Assembly (NCBI GenBank): GCA_024642215.1
Contig: JAHEBO010000014.1
Coordinates: 5,631-54,660, forward strand
Direction: 5' to 3'
Length of the DNA: 49,030 nt
From: Limnohabitans sp.
GTDB lineage: Bacteria; Pseudomonadota; Gammaproteobacteria; Burkholderiales; Burkholderiaceae_C
Shown piece by piece: positions 28,740-38,295 of this stretch; within the stretch, counting starts at the first letter, position 1, and each line of letters opens with the position of its first letter. Position numbers and translations under genes: made by a program. The notes below the pieces were generated by a model, which made no database searches, was not told the origin of the DNA, and saw only the letters and a list, made by a program, of their open reading frames with translations.

Positions 28740-29511
28740 AACGCACGCTTCTCACAACTTGTTTTTGCGCGCCAACAAGATCACCAAAAAGTTTGGCGGT
28801 CTCACGGCTGTCAATGAAGTTTCGGTCGATTTACGCTTGGGTGAAATTCATGCCGTCATTGGCCCCAATGGCGCAGGCAAATCCACACTGACCAATTTGC
28901 TCTCTGGTGACTTGCCGCCCACTTCTGGCCATGTGGCTTTGAACGGTCAAGACATCACCGGTTGGACACCTGAAAAAATCTCGCGACATGGCTTGGGCAG
29001 AAGCTATCAGAAGACCAACATCTTCAAAAGCTTTACGGTGTGGGACAACGTTCGTTTGTCGGCACAATCGCGCAGCCAACCCATGCCTTTCAATCCCTTG
29101 GCTTGGTTGCAACCAGCCAATCACATGAACGATGTCAATCAACGCGCTGAGCGCGCCATTGAATTGGCCGGTTTGCAAAATAGACGCCATGCCTTGGCCG
29201 GTGCAGCCAGTCATGGTGAACAACGCCAATTGGAAATTGCCATGACCTTGGCCACCGAGCCACAAGTGCTGTTGCTAGACGAACCTTTGGCTGGCATGGG
29301 CGTGGCCGAAGCAGAAAGCATGGTGCAATTGCTGCTGCGCCTCAAACCATCACACGCCATGATGCTGGTGGAGCACGACATCGATGCCATCTTTACTTTG
29401 GCCGATCAACTGACGGTCATGGTCAATGGCACCGTGATTGCCAGCGGTCTGCCCGCCACAGTGCGCGCTGATGCGGGCGTTCAAGCCGCCTATTTGGGTG
29501 AGGATCACTGA
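28732..29511 (+). CDS. livG: ABC transporter ATP-binding protein LivG type
   Basis: ATPase subunit of 259 residues from ATG 28732. Walker A GPNGAGKST at about 45-53, a degenerate signature region AASHGEQRQLEIAMTLA in place of LSGGQ, Walker B VLLLDEPLAGMG and the switch histidine in LVEHD. The degenerate signature (SHGEQ) is normal for LivG. It overlaps livM by 8 bp and is followed 1 bp later by livF. Confidence 0.94.
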   Translation: MTETHASHNLFLRANKITKKFGGLTAVNEVSVDLRLGEIHAVIGPNGAGKSTLTNLLSGDLPPTSGHVALNGQDITGWTPEKISRHGLGRSYQKTNIFKSFTVWDNVRLSAQSRSQPMPFNPLAWLQPANHMNDVNQRAERAIELAGLQNRRHALAGAASHGEQRQLEIAMTLATEPQVLLLDEPLAGMGVAEAESMVQLLLRLKPSHAMMLVEHDIDAIFTLADQLTVMVNGTVIASGLPATVRADAGVQAAYLGEDH

Positions 29512-29512
29512 C

Positions 29513-30226
29513 ATGAACGACACCTTGATTCAAGTCAAAGGGCTCAACAGCTTCTACGGGGCCAGCCACATTCTTCGCAACATTGACTTTGAAGTGAAGC
29601 GCGGCGAAACCATTGGTTTGATGGGGCGCAATGGCATGGGCAAAAGCACCTTGCTGAAATCCATCATGGGCATCGTCACACCGCGTTCTGGCGATGTGCA
29701 CATCAAAGGTCAGCGCATGAACGACCGCGCCATTTTTGAAGTGGCACAACAAGGCATTGCTTACGTTCCCGAAGGACGCGGCATCTTTGGCAACCTCAGC
29801 GTGGTTGAAAACTTGAAGATGGCGGCGCGCCCTGGTACTCAAGGCCAAAACGAATGGACCTACGACCGCGTGCTCGAAACATTCCCTCGTTTAAAAGAAC
29901 GACTGGGGCATGGCGGCCAACAACTCTCTGGCGGCGAACAGCAAATGCTGACCATTGGCCGCGCGTTGATGACCAACCCCGATGTATTGATCTTGGACGA
30001 AGCCACAGAAGGTTTAGCGCCGCTCATCGCACGAGAAATTTGGCGTATTTGCAGCGTCATCAAAGAAAGTGGCATCAGCAGCATCATCGTTGATAAGAAC
30101 TGGAAGCACGTCACCCAAATTACCGATCGCAACGTGATCTTGGTCAAAGGCGAAGTGGTATTTGAAGGCAGTTCAGAATTGCTTCAATCTCAACCCGAGA
30201 TCATGGCCCAACATTTGGGTGTGTAA
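29513..30226 (+). CDS. livF: ABC transporter ATP-binding protein LivF type
   Basis: Second ATPase subunit, 237 residues from ATG 29513. Walker A MGRNGMGKSTLL, signature LSGGEQQMLTIGRAL, Walker B VLILDEATEGLAP. The usual switch His is replaced: the segment reads IIVDKNWKHV, where most relatives have a V(E)Q/H motif, so this site should be viewed with care. It directly follows livG, completing the transporter. Confidence 0.94.
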   Translation: MNDTLIQVKGLNSFYGASHILRNIDFEVKRGETIGLMGRNGMGKSTLLKSIMGIVTPRSGDVHIKGQRMNDRAIFEVAQQGIAYVPEGRGIFGNLSVVENLKMAARPGTQGQNEWTYDRVLETFPRLKERLGHGGQQLSGGEQQMLTIGRALMTNPDVLILDEATEGLAPLIAREIWRICSVIKESGISSIIVDKNWKHVTQITDRNVILVKGEVVFEGSSELLQSQPEIMAQHLGV

Positions 30227-30252
30227 TTTAAACAGCATCATTCATTAAAGTC

Positions 30253-31125
30253 ATGGCCAAAGATTCCACCTTGCGCGGTGTGCGCGTTGTCAGTTTGGCA
30301 CTGAACCTGCCTGGGCCTGCCGCTTTAATGCGCTTGGCACAAATGGGCGCCTCGTGCACCAAAGTCAATCCGCCAGCAGGCGACCCAATGGCGCATTACA
30401 CACCGGGTGGCTACGACACCTTGCACAAAGGTGTGAAGCAAATCACATGCGATTTAAAAGACGCCAAAGGGCAGCAAGCACTGCATGCTTTGTTGGCCAA
30501 AACAGATGTGTTGCTCACTTCCTTCAGACCTTCTGCACTGAACAAGCTGGGCCTTGGCTGGAAAGTGTTGCACAAGCAATACCCACACCTCAACTGCGTC
30601 AGCGTGGTGGGTGCACCGGGCGCTTTGGCAGAAATACCTGGCCACGATCTAACCTATCAAGCTGAAGTCGATTTGGTGCCCGGCATGGACCTGCCCGCCA
30701 GTTTGTTTGCAGACATGGGCGGCGCCATGATGGCCAGCGAAGCGGTGCTCAAAGCCACGTTGATGCAGCGCACTTCTGGCAAAGGCAGCTTTCACGAAGT
30801 GGCCTTGAGCGATGCAGCCGCTTGGTTAGCGCTGCCCAGACACTGGGGCATGACGCTGCCCAAGGGCGCTGTGGGCGGCGCCCATGCCGGCTACAAAATG
30901 TACATTTGCAAAAATGGCCGTGTGGCGGTGGCTGCACTGGAGCCGCACTTTGCCAAGTCTTTGTGCGATGCCGCAGGCATTGAAGTGAAAGACGTTAAGG
31001 CCTTGTTTGCCAAATCAACCCATGAAGGCATTGCTGCATTTTTGGCCAGCAAAACACGTCAACAACTGGACCAGCTTGCAGCCGCCAAAGACATTCCTCT
31101 GATGACTTTACCTAAAGCGCTCTGA
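30253..31125 (+). CDS. Short CaiB/BaiF family CoA transferase
   Basis: Family III CoA-transferase-like protein of 290 residues, about 100 shorter than usual. The N-terminus LRGVRVVSLALNLPGPAALMRLAQMGASCTKVNPP is typical, as are the CDLKDAKG and LLTSFRPSALNKLGLG segments. An Asp in GHDLTYQAE is the candidate catalytic aspartate that would form the CoA/acyl anhydride. The C-terminus AAAKDIPLMTLP matches the family ending. It lies 26 bp after livF and may activate the imported acid as a CoA thioester; that link is inference. The short length suggests a reduced second domain, not an obvious frameshift. Confidence 0.88.
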   Translation: MAKDSTLRGVRVVSLALNLPGPAALMRLAQMGASCTKVNPPAGDPMAHYTPGGYDTLHKGVKQITCDLKDAKGQQALHALLAKTDVLLTSFRPSALNKLGLGWKVLHKQYPHLNCVSVVGAPGALAEIPGHDLTYQAEVDLVPGMDLPASLFADMGGAMMASEAVLKATLMQRTSGKGSFHEVALSDAAAWLALPRHWGMTLPKGAVGGAHAGYKMYICKNGRVAVAALEPHFAKSLCDAAGIEVKDVKALFAKSTHEGIAAFLASKTRQQLDQLAAAKDIPLMTLPKAL

Positions 31126-31154
31126 GCTATCTGAGCGTTCTAAGTTCAAAGCAC

Positions 31155-34100
31155 TTAGTGATTCAACTGCGCCCAAGCTTTGTCCAAGCGCTTCACACTC
31201 ACAGGCTGAGGCGTGCGCAACTCTTGCGCAAAGAAGCTCACCCGCAACTCCTCAAGCAGCCATCTAAACTCCAGCATCCGATCATCCACCGCGCCTTTGC
31301 GCTCTGCCACCAAACGCCAATAGCGTTGCTCTTGGGGCTTGAGCTCTAACAGCTTGGCGGCGTCGCGCGCAGGATCGGCGCGGTATTTGTCCAAGCGCAA
31401 CACGATGGCTTTTAAGTAGCGCGCATAGTGCTGCAATTGGGTCCAAGGTGTGAGCGCTAAGAATCGCTTGTTCACCAAACGTTGCAACTGCTGCGCGCAA
31501 TCGGCTGTGGCGTCGGGTGCGTTCTTGGTGTCTTTGATTTTGCGTGTGGCTGCTGCAAATTCAAGCAGAATGATGCCGGCCAAACGAGCCACTTCATTGG
31601 CAATGAGCGTGAGGCGCCCTCTTCCTTCGTCAATGCGTTTCTTGAAGCTGAACTCATCCGCTGGTAGAGGGTCCATCAGGAAAGCACGGTCCAAGGCCAC
31701 TTCAATGATTTGCTGACGCAATTCATCTGCGGTGCCCAACGGCATGTAAGCCACGGCCATCTTTTGCAAATCGGGAATGTTTTTTTCCAAATACTTCAAC
31801 GCGTCTTTAATTTGCAAAGCAAACAAACGACGCAAACCTTCGCGGTGCTTTTGCGCAGCCACTTCGGGTTCGTCAAACACCTCGATTTGTACAGCATCGT
31901 TCAAGTCGACCAAGGCCGGAAAACCAATCAGGCTTTGACCGCCTTTGTTGATCTCCATCAGTTCAGGTAAGTCACCAAAGGTCCAAGCGGTGTAACGCTG
32001 TTGCGAAACGGCTGTGGCTTTTTGTGATGACGTACCAGACGGCGAAGCACCGGTCTTGGCAACCTGCTCAGCTGTGCCTGTCGCATTTGGTTTGGCGTTG
32101 GCATCCTTTGCGTGAGATGCTGTCGCAGGACCTGTACTAGGTTGCACCTTGAGTTGAGCCAAGGCCTGAAACGCACCCCGCGCCTGGGAGCCCCAATCGG
32201 CTTTGAGTGCCCCCAAGTTGCGGCCCATGCCCAGTTGCCGCCCATGCTCATCGACCACACGCAAGTTCATGAACAAGTGCGGGCTGAGCATGTCCAATTT
32301 AAAGTCTGCACGTTTCACATCCAAGCTGGTGATGTCACGTACTTTCTTAAGCAATGCATCCGTTAAGGAGCCCGACCCAAAGGTTTCTGGCATCCCTAAG
32401 ACTTCGGCTAACTTAGAAGCTGACTCTGGCAAAGGCACAAACCGAGACCGTGGCTTTTGAGGCAAGCTTTTAAGCAAGGCGTGAATTTTGTCTTTGAGCA
32501 ATCCTGGCACCAACCACTCGCAACGCTCTTCGCTCACTTGGTTCAACACAAACAAAGGTACTGTCACGGTCACGCCATCTCGAGCGTCACCCGGTTCGTG
32601 CAGATAGGTGGCATTGCAGTCGGTACCGCCCAAGCGAATGGTTTTGGGAAAAGCCTGCGTGGTAATGCCTGCCGCCTCGTGCCGCATCAACTCTTCACGG
32701 CTTAGCAACAACAAGTTGGCCTGACGCTTGACCTCTTGGCGATACCAAGCTTCTAACAATCGGCCTGAGCAAACATCGGCGGGAATTTGTTGATCGTAAA
32801 AAGCAAAGATCAGTTCATCGTCCACCAGCACGTCTTGTCGCCGTGACTTGTGCTCTAGCTCTTCCACCTTGGCAATCATCTTGTGATTGGCAGCCAAGAA
32901 AGGCAATGATGTTTCCCATTGGCCTTGCACCAAAGCTTCACGAATGAAAATTTCACGCGCAGTTTGTGGATCGACTTTGCCAAACGGCACGCGCCTACCG
33001 CTGTAAACCACCAGGCCATACAGCGTTGCACGTTCCAGGGCGATCACCTCACCCGACTTTTTTTCCCAATGCGGATCTAAAAGTTGTTTGCGCAGCAAAT
33101 GGCCGCCCACTTGCTCGAGCCATGTGGGCTCTATGTTGGCAATGCCACGGCCAAACAAGCGCGTGGTTTCAACCAACTCCGACACCACTGTCCAGCGGCC
33201 AGGCTTCTTAGACAAGTGTGCGCCGGGGTGGCGATAAAACTTGATGCCGCGAGCCCCTAGATACACGTCTTCGTCGTCTTGCTTGTAACCCACGTTGCCC
33301 AGCAATCCTGCCAACATTGACAGGTGAATTTGTTCATACGTGGCCGGCAAACTGTTCAGGTGCCAACGGTGCTCTGCCACCGTGGTGTGCAACTGCGTGT
33401 GCGTGTCACGCCACTCGCGCACACGCCGAATGTTCACAAAGTTTTGACGCAGCAATTGTTCGTATTGACGGTTGCTCAGCTTGTGCTCAGAACCTGCAGC
33501 AGATTTTCCGCCACGTGCTTCTGACAACCATTTCCATAATTTCAAATAGCCTGTGAATTCGCTTTTCTCATCGTCAAACTTCACGTGCGCTTGGTCGGCT
33601 TGTGCTTGTGCCTCCATGGGCCTGTCGCGGACATCTTGAACTGACATGGCACTGGCAATGATCAACACCTCGTCCAAGGCTTGTCGGTCGCGCGCTTCCA
33701 AAATCATGCGTCCCACACGCGGGTCCAAGGGCAACTTGGCCAACTCCACACCCGTGCGCGTTAACTCATTGGCGTCGTTCACGGCGCCCAGTTCTGCCAG
33801 CAATTGATAACCATCGGTAATGGCGCGCTTGGACGGTGCTTCAATGAACGGAAAGTCGTCCACCACGCCCAAGTGCAAAGACTTCATGCGCAAGATCACA
33901 CCCGCCAAAGAGGAGCGCAAAATTTCTGGATCGGTAAAGCGCGGCCTGCCGTTGAAATCTTTCTCGTCGTACAAACGAATGCAAATACCATTGGCCACAC
34001 GACCACATCGACCTGCCCGCTGATTAGCGGCCGCTTGGCTAATGGGTTCCACCATCAGTTGCTCAACTTTGCTGCGCAAGCTGTAGCGCTTCACACGCGC

Positions 34101-35066
34101 AGTGCCCACATCAATCACATAACGAATGCCAGGCACGGTTAGAGATGTTTCGGCCACGTTGGTGGCCAACACAATGCGGCGCCCGTTGTGACTTTCAAAC
34201 ACGCGCTCCTGGTCAGATTGAGACAGGCGTGCAAACAGCGGCAATACCTCTGCGCCACGCGTGACGGCACTGTGCGTCAAATGTTTGCGCAGATGGTCGT
34301 TGGCCTCCCTAATCTCCCGCTCGCCCGGCAAAAATACCAAGATGTCGCCCGATGCGTGTCCGGTCCAAAGTTCGTCCACGGCCTCTGCAATGGCATCGTT
34401 CAAGTCGTGTTCACGCGATTCTTCAAAGGGACGCCACCGCATTTCAACGGGAAAGGTGCGTCCCGACACCATGATGACAGGGGCCGGCCCTTTGCTGGAG
34501 GCAAAGTGTTGCGCAAAGCGATCGGCATCAATGGTGGCCGAGGTCACCACCACTTTCAGGTCGGGCCTGCGAGGCAAAATTTGACGAATGTAGCCCAGCA
34601 AGAAATCAATGTTCAGGCTGCGTTCGTGGGCCTCGTCAATGATGATCGTGTCGTAGGCTTCAAGCAGTGGGTCGTTTTGCGTCTCAGCCAGCAAAATGCC
34701 GTCGGTCATCAGCTTGACCGATGCATCCTTCGACAAGCGATCTTGAAAACGCACCTTGTAGCCCACCACCTCACCCAAGGGCGTTTTGAGCTCTTCGGCA
34801 ATCCGTTTGGCCACACTGCTGGCCGCAATGCGCCTGGGCTGGGTATGGCCAATCCACTTGCCCCGCTGACCGGGCGCTGCATTGAGGCGGCCACGGCCGA
34901 GGGTCAGGGCAATCTTGGGCAACTGTGTGGTTTTGCCCGACCCAGTCTCGCCGCAGACGATGATGACCTGGTGATCTGCCATGGCCTGCGCAATTTCGTC
35001 GCGCTTTGCCGACACTGGCAAAGACTCAGGAAACTCGATTTTCAAGGGGGTGGCGGACAATGGCAA
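31155..35066 (-). CDS. hrpA: ATP-dependent RNA helicase HrpA (DEAH box)
   Basis: Large DEAH-box helicase, 1303 residues, close to the length of E. coli HrpA, which acts in mRNA processing and rescue of stalled ribosomes. Walker A GETGSGKT is at 39-46, the DEAH box at 144-147, SATID follows as motif III, and the ATNVAETSLTVPG and QRAGRCGR motifs complete the helicase core. Helicase-associated domains follow, and a long C-terminal region ends RTPQPVSVKRLDKAWAQL. At about 970-1020 there is a low-complexity Ala/Thr/Ser/Lys linker. The start is TTG, as no in-frame ATG exists near the conserved N-terminus; AGAAG lies a few bases upstream. Confidence 0.96.
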   Translation of the reverse strand: MPLSATPLKIEFPESLPVSAKRDEIAQAMADHQVIIVCGETGSGKTTQLPKIALTLGRGRLNAAPGQRGKWIGHTQPRRIAASSVAKRIAEELKTPLGEVVGYKVRFQDRLSKDASVKLMTDGILLAETQNDPLLEAYDTIIIDEAHERSLNIDFLLGYIRQILPRRPDLKVVVTSATIDADRFAQHFASSKGPAPVIMVSGRTFPVEMRWRPFEESREHDLNDAIAEAVDELWTGHASGDILVFLPGEREIREANDHLRKHLTHSAVTRGAEVLPLFARLSQSDQERVFESHNGRRIVLATNVAETSLTVPGIRYVIDVGTARVKRYSLRSKVEQLMVEPISQAAANQRAGRCGRVANGICIRLYDEKDFNGRPRFTDPEILRSSLAGVILRMKSLHLGVVDDFPFIEAPSKRAITDGYQLLAELGAVNDANELTRTGVELAKLPLDPRVGRMILEARDRQALDEVLIIASAMSVQDVRDRPMEAQAQADQAHVKFDDEKSEFTGYLKLWKWLSEARGGKSAAGSEHKLSNRQYEQLLRQNFVNIRRVREWRDTHTQLHTTVAEHRWHLNSLPATYEQIHLSMLAGLLGNVGYKQDDEDVYLGARGIKFYRHPGAHLSKKPGRWTVVSELVETTRLFGRGIANIEPTWLEQVGGHLLRKQLLDPHWEKKSGEVIALERATLYGLVVYSGRRVPFGKVDPQTAREIFIREALVQGQWETSLPFLAANHKMIAKVEELEHKSRRQDVLVDDELIFAFYDQQIPADVCSGRLLEAWYRQEVKRQANLLLLSREELMRHEAAGITTQAFPKTIRLGGTDCNATYLHEPGDARDGVTVTVPLFVLNQVSEERCEWLVPGLLKDKIHALLKSLPQKPRSRFVPLPESASKLAEVLGMPETFGSGSLTDALLKKVRDITSLDVKRADFKLDMLSPHLFMNLRVVDEHGRQLGMGRNLGALKADWGSQARGAFQALAQLKVQPSTGPATASHAKDANAKPNATGTAEQVAKTGASPSGTSSQKATAVSQQRYTAWTFGDLPELMEINKGGQSLIGFPALVDLNDAVQIEVFDEPEVAAQKHREGLRRLFALQIKDALKYLEKNIPDLQKMAVAYMPLGTADELRQQIIEVALDRAFLMDPLPADEFSFKKRIDEGRGRLTLIANEVARLAGIILLEFAAATRKIKDTKNAPDATADCAQQLQRLVNKRFLALTPWTQLQHYARYLKAIVLRLDKYRADPARDAAKLLELKPQEQRYWRLVAERKGAVDDRMLEFRWLLEELRVSFFAQELRTPQPVSVKRLDKAWAQLNH

Positions 35067-35145
35067 AACTTCTGTAAAAATCAGGGATGGCGTAAGGCCT
35101 GAATTATCCGCTGTCTTGGCCCCCTTTCGAGAGACCCCCTAGCCC

Positions 35146-36495
35146 ATGTCCACTGTCTTCAACTTCACCTTCGTACCTTGGTTTCGCTCGGTGGCGCCCT
35201 ACATTCACATGCACCGTGGCAAAACCTTTGTGGTGGGCATCGCGGGCGAAGCCATTGCCGCAGGCAAATTACAGAACCTGGCGCAAGACCTGGCCTTAAT
35301 CCAAAGCATGGGCGTCAAAATTGTGCTGGTGCACGGATTCCGCCCCCAGGTCAACGATCAGTTGCTGGCCAAGGGCCATGAGCCCAAGTATTCACATGGC
35401 ATCCGCATTACCGACGAAGTGGCCCTCGATTGCGCCCAAGAAGCGGCAGGCCAATTGCGTTACGAAATTGAAGCGGCCTTCAGTCAAGGTTTGCCCAACA
35501 CGCCCATGGCTGGCTCTACGGTGCGCGTCATCAGTGGCAACTTTTTAACGGCACGCCCAGTTGGCATTGTGGACGGTGTTGATTTCAAACATTCCGGCTT
35601 GGTCCGCAAAGTCGACGTGGCAGGCATCACCCAAACCTTGGACATGGGTGCCATGGTGCTGCTCTCACCCTTTGGTTTTTCTCCCACGGGCGAAGCTTTC
35701 AATTTATCAATGGAAGAAGTGGCCACCAGTGTGGCCATCGAAATGCAAGCCGACAAACTGATTTTTCTGACGGAAATCCCAGGGCTGCGCATCAACCCAG
35801 AAGCCCCCGAGTCTGAAGACAATCCCATCGACACCGAGCTGCCATTGGCCACTGCTGAAAAGTGGCTCAACGAACTGCCAGCGGCATTGCTACCAACTGA
35901 CCATGCCTTCTACTTACAGCACTGCGTCAAGGCCTGCAAAGAAGGTGTGGAACGCAGCCACATCTTGCCCTTCGCGGTAGATGGTGCATTGCTACTAGAA
36001 ATTTATGTGCACGACGGCATTGGCACCATGGTGATCGATGAGAAGTTAGAAGAACTGCGCGAAGCGACATCAGACGATGTGGGCGGCATCTTGCAACTCA
36101 TTGAACCCTTTGAAAACGACGGTACGTTGGTGAAACGCGACCGCACAGAGATTGAACGTGATGTCGATCACTACACCATCATTGAACACGATGGCGTGAT
36201 CTTCGCGTGTGCAGCACTCTATCCCTACCCCGAAGCCAAAACAGCCGAGATGGCCGCGCTCACTGTGTCGCCTCAATCACAGGGGCAAGGCGATGGCGAA
36301 AAGATCCTTAAACGAATTGAGCAACGCGCGCGCGCCATGGGCTTGCAAAGTATCTTTGTCCTCACAACACGTACCATGCACTGGTTCATCAAACGCGGTT
36401 TTGTGCCAACAGATCCCGACTGGCTGCCAGAAGGTCGCAAGCGCAAATACAACTGGGATAGACGCAGTCAAGTGCTGATGAAAAAACTCAGTTGA
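35146..36495 (+). CDS. argA: N-acetylglutamate synthase (ArgA)
   Basis: First step of arginine biosynthesis: acetyl-CoA plus glutamate gives N-acetylglutamate. 449 residues, the classical two-domain ArgA. An amino-acid-kinase-like domain (about 15-290; MGVKIVLVHGFRPQV, then MEEVATSVAIEMQADKLIFLTEIPGL) probably senses arginine. The C-terminal GNAT acetyltransferase domain (about 300-445) has LTVSPQSQGQGDGEKILK as the acetyl-CoA loop. Divergent from hrpA with 79 bp between. Confidence 0.96.
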   Translation: MSTVFNFTFVPWFRSVAPYIHMHRGKTFVVGIAGEAIAAGKLQNLAQDLALIQSMGVKIVLVHGFRPQVNDQLLAKGHEPKYSHGIRITDEVALDCAQEAAGQLRYEIEAAFSQGLPNTPMAGSTVRVISGNFLTARPVGIVDGVDFKHSGLVRKVDVAGITQTLDMGAMVLLSPFGFSPTGEAFNLSMEEVATSVAIEMQADKLIFLTEIPGLRINPEAPESEDNPIDTELPLATAEKWLNELPAALLPTDHAFYLQHCVKACKEGVERSHILPFAVDGALLLEIYVHDGIGTMVIDEKLEELREATSDDVGGILQLIEPFENDGTLVKRDRTEIERDVDHYTIIEHDGVIFACAALYPYPEAKTAEMAALTVSPQSQGQGDGEKILKRIEQRARAMGLQSIFVLTTRTMHWFIKRGFVPTDPDWLPEGRKRKYNWDRRSQVLMKKLS

Positions 36496-36524
36496 ACGGC
36501 GTGGTTGCCCAGGTGTTGAGAAGT

Positions 36525-37067
36525 TTAGGTGAGTGACTGCGGCGCAGTTGATTTGAACCAACCATCACGCACACGGATGGCCAGCATCAACAGCATGATG
36601 CTGGTGAACGCTACAAATGACCAATTGGCAATGGAGCCCCCTAAAAAAGTCCAATCGACTTTGGTGCAATCGCCACTGCCCTTGAAAATCATAGGGATGA
36701 GGCGCTGCATGGGGAAGTTTTCAATCATGCCGTAGAAGTCTCGGCCACAAGATACCACTTCGGGTGGATACCATTGCAGCCAAGATTGACGGGCCGCCAC
36801 AAATGCGCCAAAGCCCGCGCTTAAAAAGACCAGCCAAGAAATAATCTTGATGCGCAACTGACCTCCCCCCAAAGCGCCAAGCGCACTCAACACAATCACG
36901 CCAATCAAGGCGTAGCGTTGAACGATGCACATGGGGCAAGGCACCAAGCCCAGATAGTTTTGCAAGTACACAATGCCGTACACCAACATGGCGGTGCCGC
37001 CTACCGCAACAAGGCCCAACCATGCGCGAGCAGGCAATTGCTTCAGGGTTTCAAGGTTCAAGGGCAT
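36525..37067 (-). CDS. dsbB: Disulfide bond formation protein B
   Basis: Inner-membrane quinone reductase that reoxidises DsbA. 180 residues with four membrane helices (about 19-36, 46-63, 71-88, 147-166). The first periplasmic Cys pair is the CPMC motif, and the second pair is the Cys in VVSCGRD and in GSGDCTKVD. Length and layout match DsbB. It ends tail to tail with argA and begins 57 bp after the end of fpr on the same strand. Confidence 0.95.
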   Translation of the reverse strand: MPLNLETLKQLPARAWLGLVAVGGTAMLVYGIVYLQNYLGLVPCPMCIVQRYALIGVIVLSALGALGGGQLRIKIISWLVFLSAGFGAFVAARQSWLQWYPPEVVSCGRDFYGMIENFPMQRLIPMIFKGSGDCTKVDWTFLGGSIANWSFVAFTSIMLLMLAIRVRDGWFKSTAPQSLT

Positions 37068-37124
37068 TGGTACTTTCAGGTTTGAAGCAAGTGGCTGTAA
37101 AAATAAGCTTTCAGGCTTTAGACA

Positions 37125-37901
37125 TTAGCTTTCAACAAAGGCACGTTCAATGACAAATTGACCAGGCGTACTGGTGTTGCCTTCCACAAAGCCACGCTTC
37201 TCGCACAAAGCTTTGAGATCGCGCAGCATTTCGGGGCTGCCGCAAATCATGACGCGATCTTCTTCGGCATTCAGGGCTGGAATGCCCAAGTCGGCGCTGA
37301 TTCTGCCGTTTTCCAATAAGTCTGTTACACGCCCCTGGTGTTCAAAGGTTTCTCGCGTCACTGTGGGGTAATACAGCAATTGCTTGCTGACCATCTCACC
37401 CAAAAATTCGTTTTGAGGCAACTCTTGGGTAATGTAGTTGCGGTAAGCCAACTCTTTGACTTCACGTACGCCGTGCAACAACACCACTTGTTCAAAACGC
37501 TCATAGGTTTCGGGATCGCGAATGATGCTCATGAACGGCGCCAAACCGGTACCCGTACCAATCAGGTACAAACGTTTGGCGGGCGTGAGGTAGTCAATCA
37601 GCAAGGTGCCCGTGGGCTTGCGTCCCACCACAACGGTGTCGCCCACTTGAATGTGTTGAAGCTTTGAAGTGAGAGGACCATCTTGAACTTTGATGCTCAA
37701 AAACTCCAGATGCTCTTCGTAATTGGCACTGGCAATGCTGTAGGCACGCAGCAGGGGTTTGCCGTTGTCGCCGCGCAAACCAATCATGGTGAAATGCCCG
37801 TTGGAAAATCGCAGCGCTTGGTCACGGGTGGTGGTGAAGCTGAACAAGCGATCTGTCCAGTGGTGAACACTCAGGACTTTTTCTTCTAAAAATGCACTCA
37901 T
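37125..37901 (-). CDS. fpr: Ferredoxin-NADP(+) reductase (Fpr type)
   Basis: FAD-binding ferredoxin/flavodoxin reductase of 258 residues. FAD contacts are at LRAYSIASANYEEHLEF, and NADPH-binding at LIGTGTGLAPFMSI and the MICGSPEMLRDLK motif. The C-terminal aromatic-free end is typical of the bacterial subclass I group. It transfers electrons between NADPH and ferredoxin, for oxidative stress defence and iron-sulfur enzymes. An AGG site is 5 bp before the ATG. It is divergent from yggX, also a stress-related gene, with palindromes between them. Confidence 0.95.
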   Translation of the reverse strand: MSAFLEEKVLSVHHWTDRLFSFTTTRDQALRFSNGHFTMIGLRGDNGKPLLRAYSIASANYEEHLEFLSIKVQDGPLTSKLQHIQVGDTVVVGRKPTGTLLIDYLTPAKRLYLIGTGTGLAPFMSIIRDPETYERFEQVVLLHGVREVKELAYRNYITQELPQNEFLGEMVSKQLLYYPTVTRETFEHQGRVTDLLENGRISADLGIPALNAEEDRVMICGSPEMLRDLKALCEKRGFVEGNTSTPGQFVIERAFVES

Positions 37902-37951
37902 AAAACCTAGGGGAATTGAAACAAAAACAGGCTATTCTGAGCCCGATCCGC

Positions 37952-37968
37952 TTGTATTGGAAATACAA
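37952..37968. promoter_or_regulatory. Inverted repeat in fpr-yggX divergent region
   Basis: TTGTATT (37952-37958) and AATACAA (37962-37968) are perfect arms around GGA. TTGTAT also pairs as a -35 with TATATC (37975-37980, 17-bp spacer) for yggX. A CTGTATACAG palindrome follows at 37980-37989. A LysR-type or redox regulator could bind here. Confidence 0.5.
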
Positions 37969-38019
37969 TAATTTTATATCTGTATACAGAACTGATCTTA
38001 AGCTTCATCAAGGAACACC

Positions 38020-38295
38020 ATGGCGCGCACTGTTAATTGCATTAAATTGGAAAAAGAAGCCGAAGGTTTAGACTTTCCGCCCTATCCCGGTGAATTGGGC
38101 AAGCGCATTTGGGAAGGCGTCAGCAAAGAGGCTTGGGCCGCTTGGCTGAAACACCAAACCATGCTGGTGAATGAAAACCGTCTGAACTTGGCCGATGCAC
38201 GCGCACGCCAATACTTGGCTCGCCAAATGGAAAACCATTTCTTTGGCACCGGCGCAGACGCGGCCCAAGGTTATGTCCCACCACCCAACGCCTAA
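38020..38295 (+). CDS. yggX: YggX-family Fe(2+)-trafficking protein
   Basis: Small cytoplasmic protein of 91 residues, beginning [21 protein letters not shown], the standard YggX start with its conserved Cys7. The [25 protein letters not shown] segment and MENHFFG are also family marks. Homologues help keep iron-sulfur clusters intact under oxidative stress. Its last 23 bases overlap the start of mnmC. It is divergent from fpr. Confidence 0.96.
   Translation: MARTVNCIKLEKEAEGLDFPPYPGELGKRIWEGVSKEAWAAWLKHQTMLVNENRLNLADARARQYLARQMENHFFGTGADAAQGYVPPPNA

Noticed and set aside
31116-31140. Terminator after the CoA transferase gene
   Set aside because: Only a 5-bp stem (CGCTC/GAGCG) and no T-tract.
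34188-35102. 304-codon open frame on the plus strand
   Set aside because: It is fully antisense to the well-conserved helicase core of hrpA; its translation shows no family motif.
37980-37989. CTGTATACAG as a LexA box
   Set aside because: The arms are 4 bp apart, not 10, so it does not fit CTG-N10-CAG.
38195-38272. Longer N-terminus for mnmC inside yggX
   Set aside because: The extra residues match nothing in the family; it is only the open frame running through yggX.
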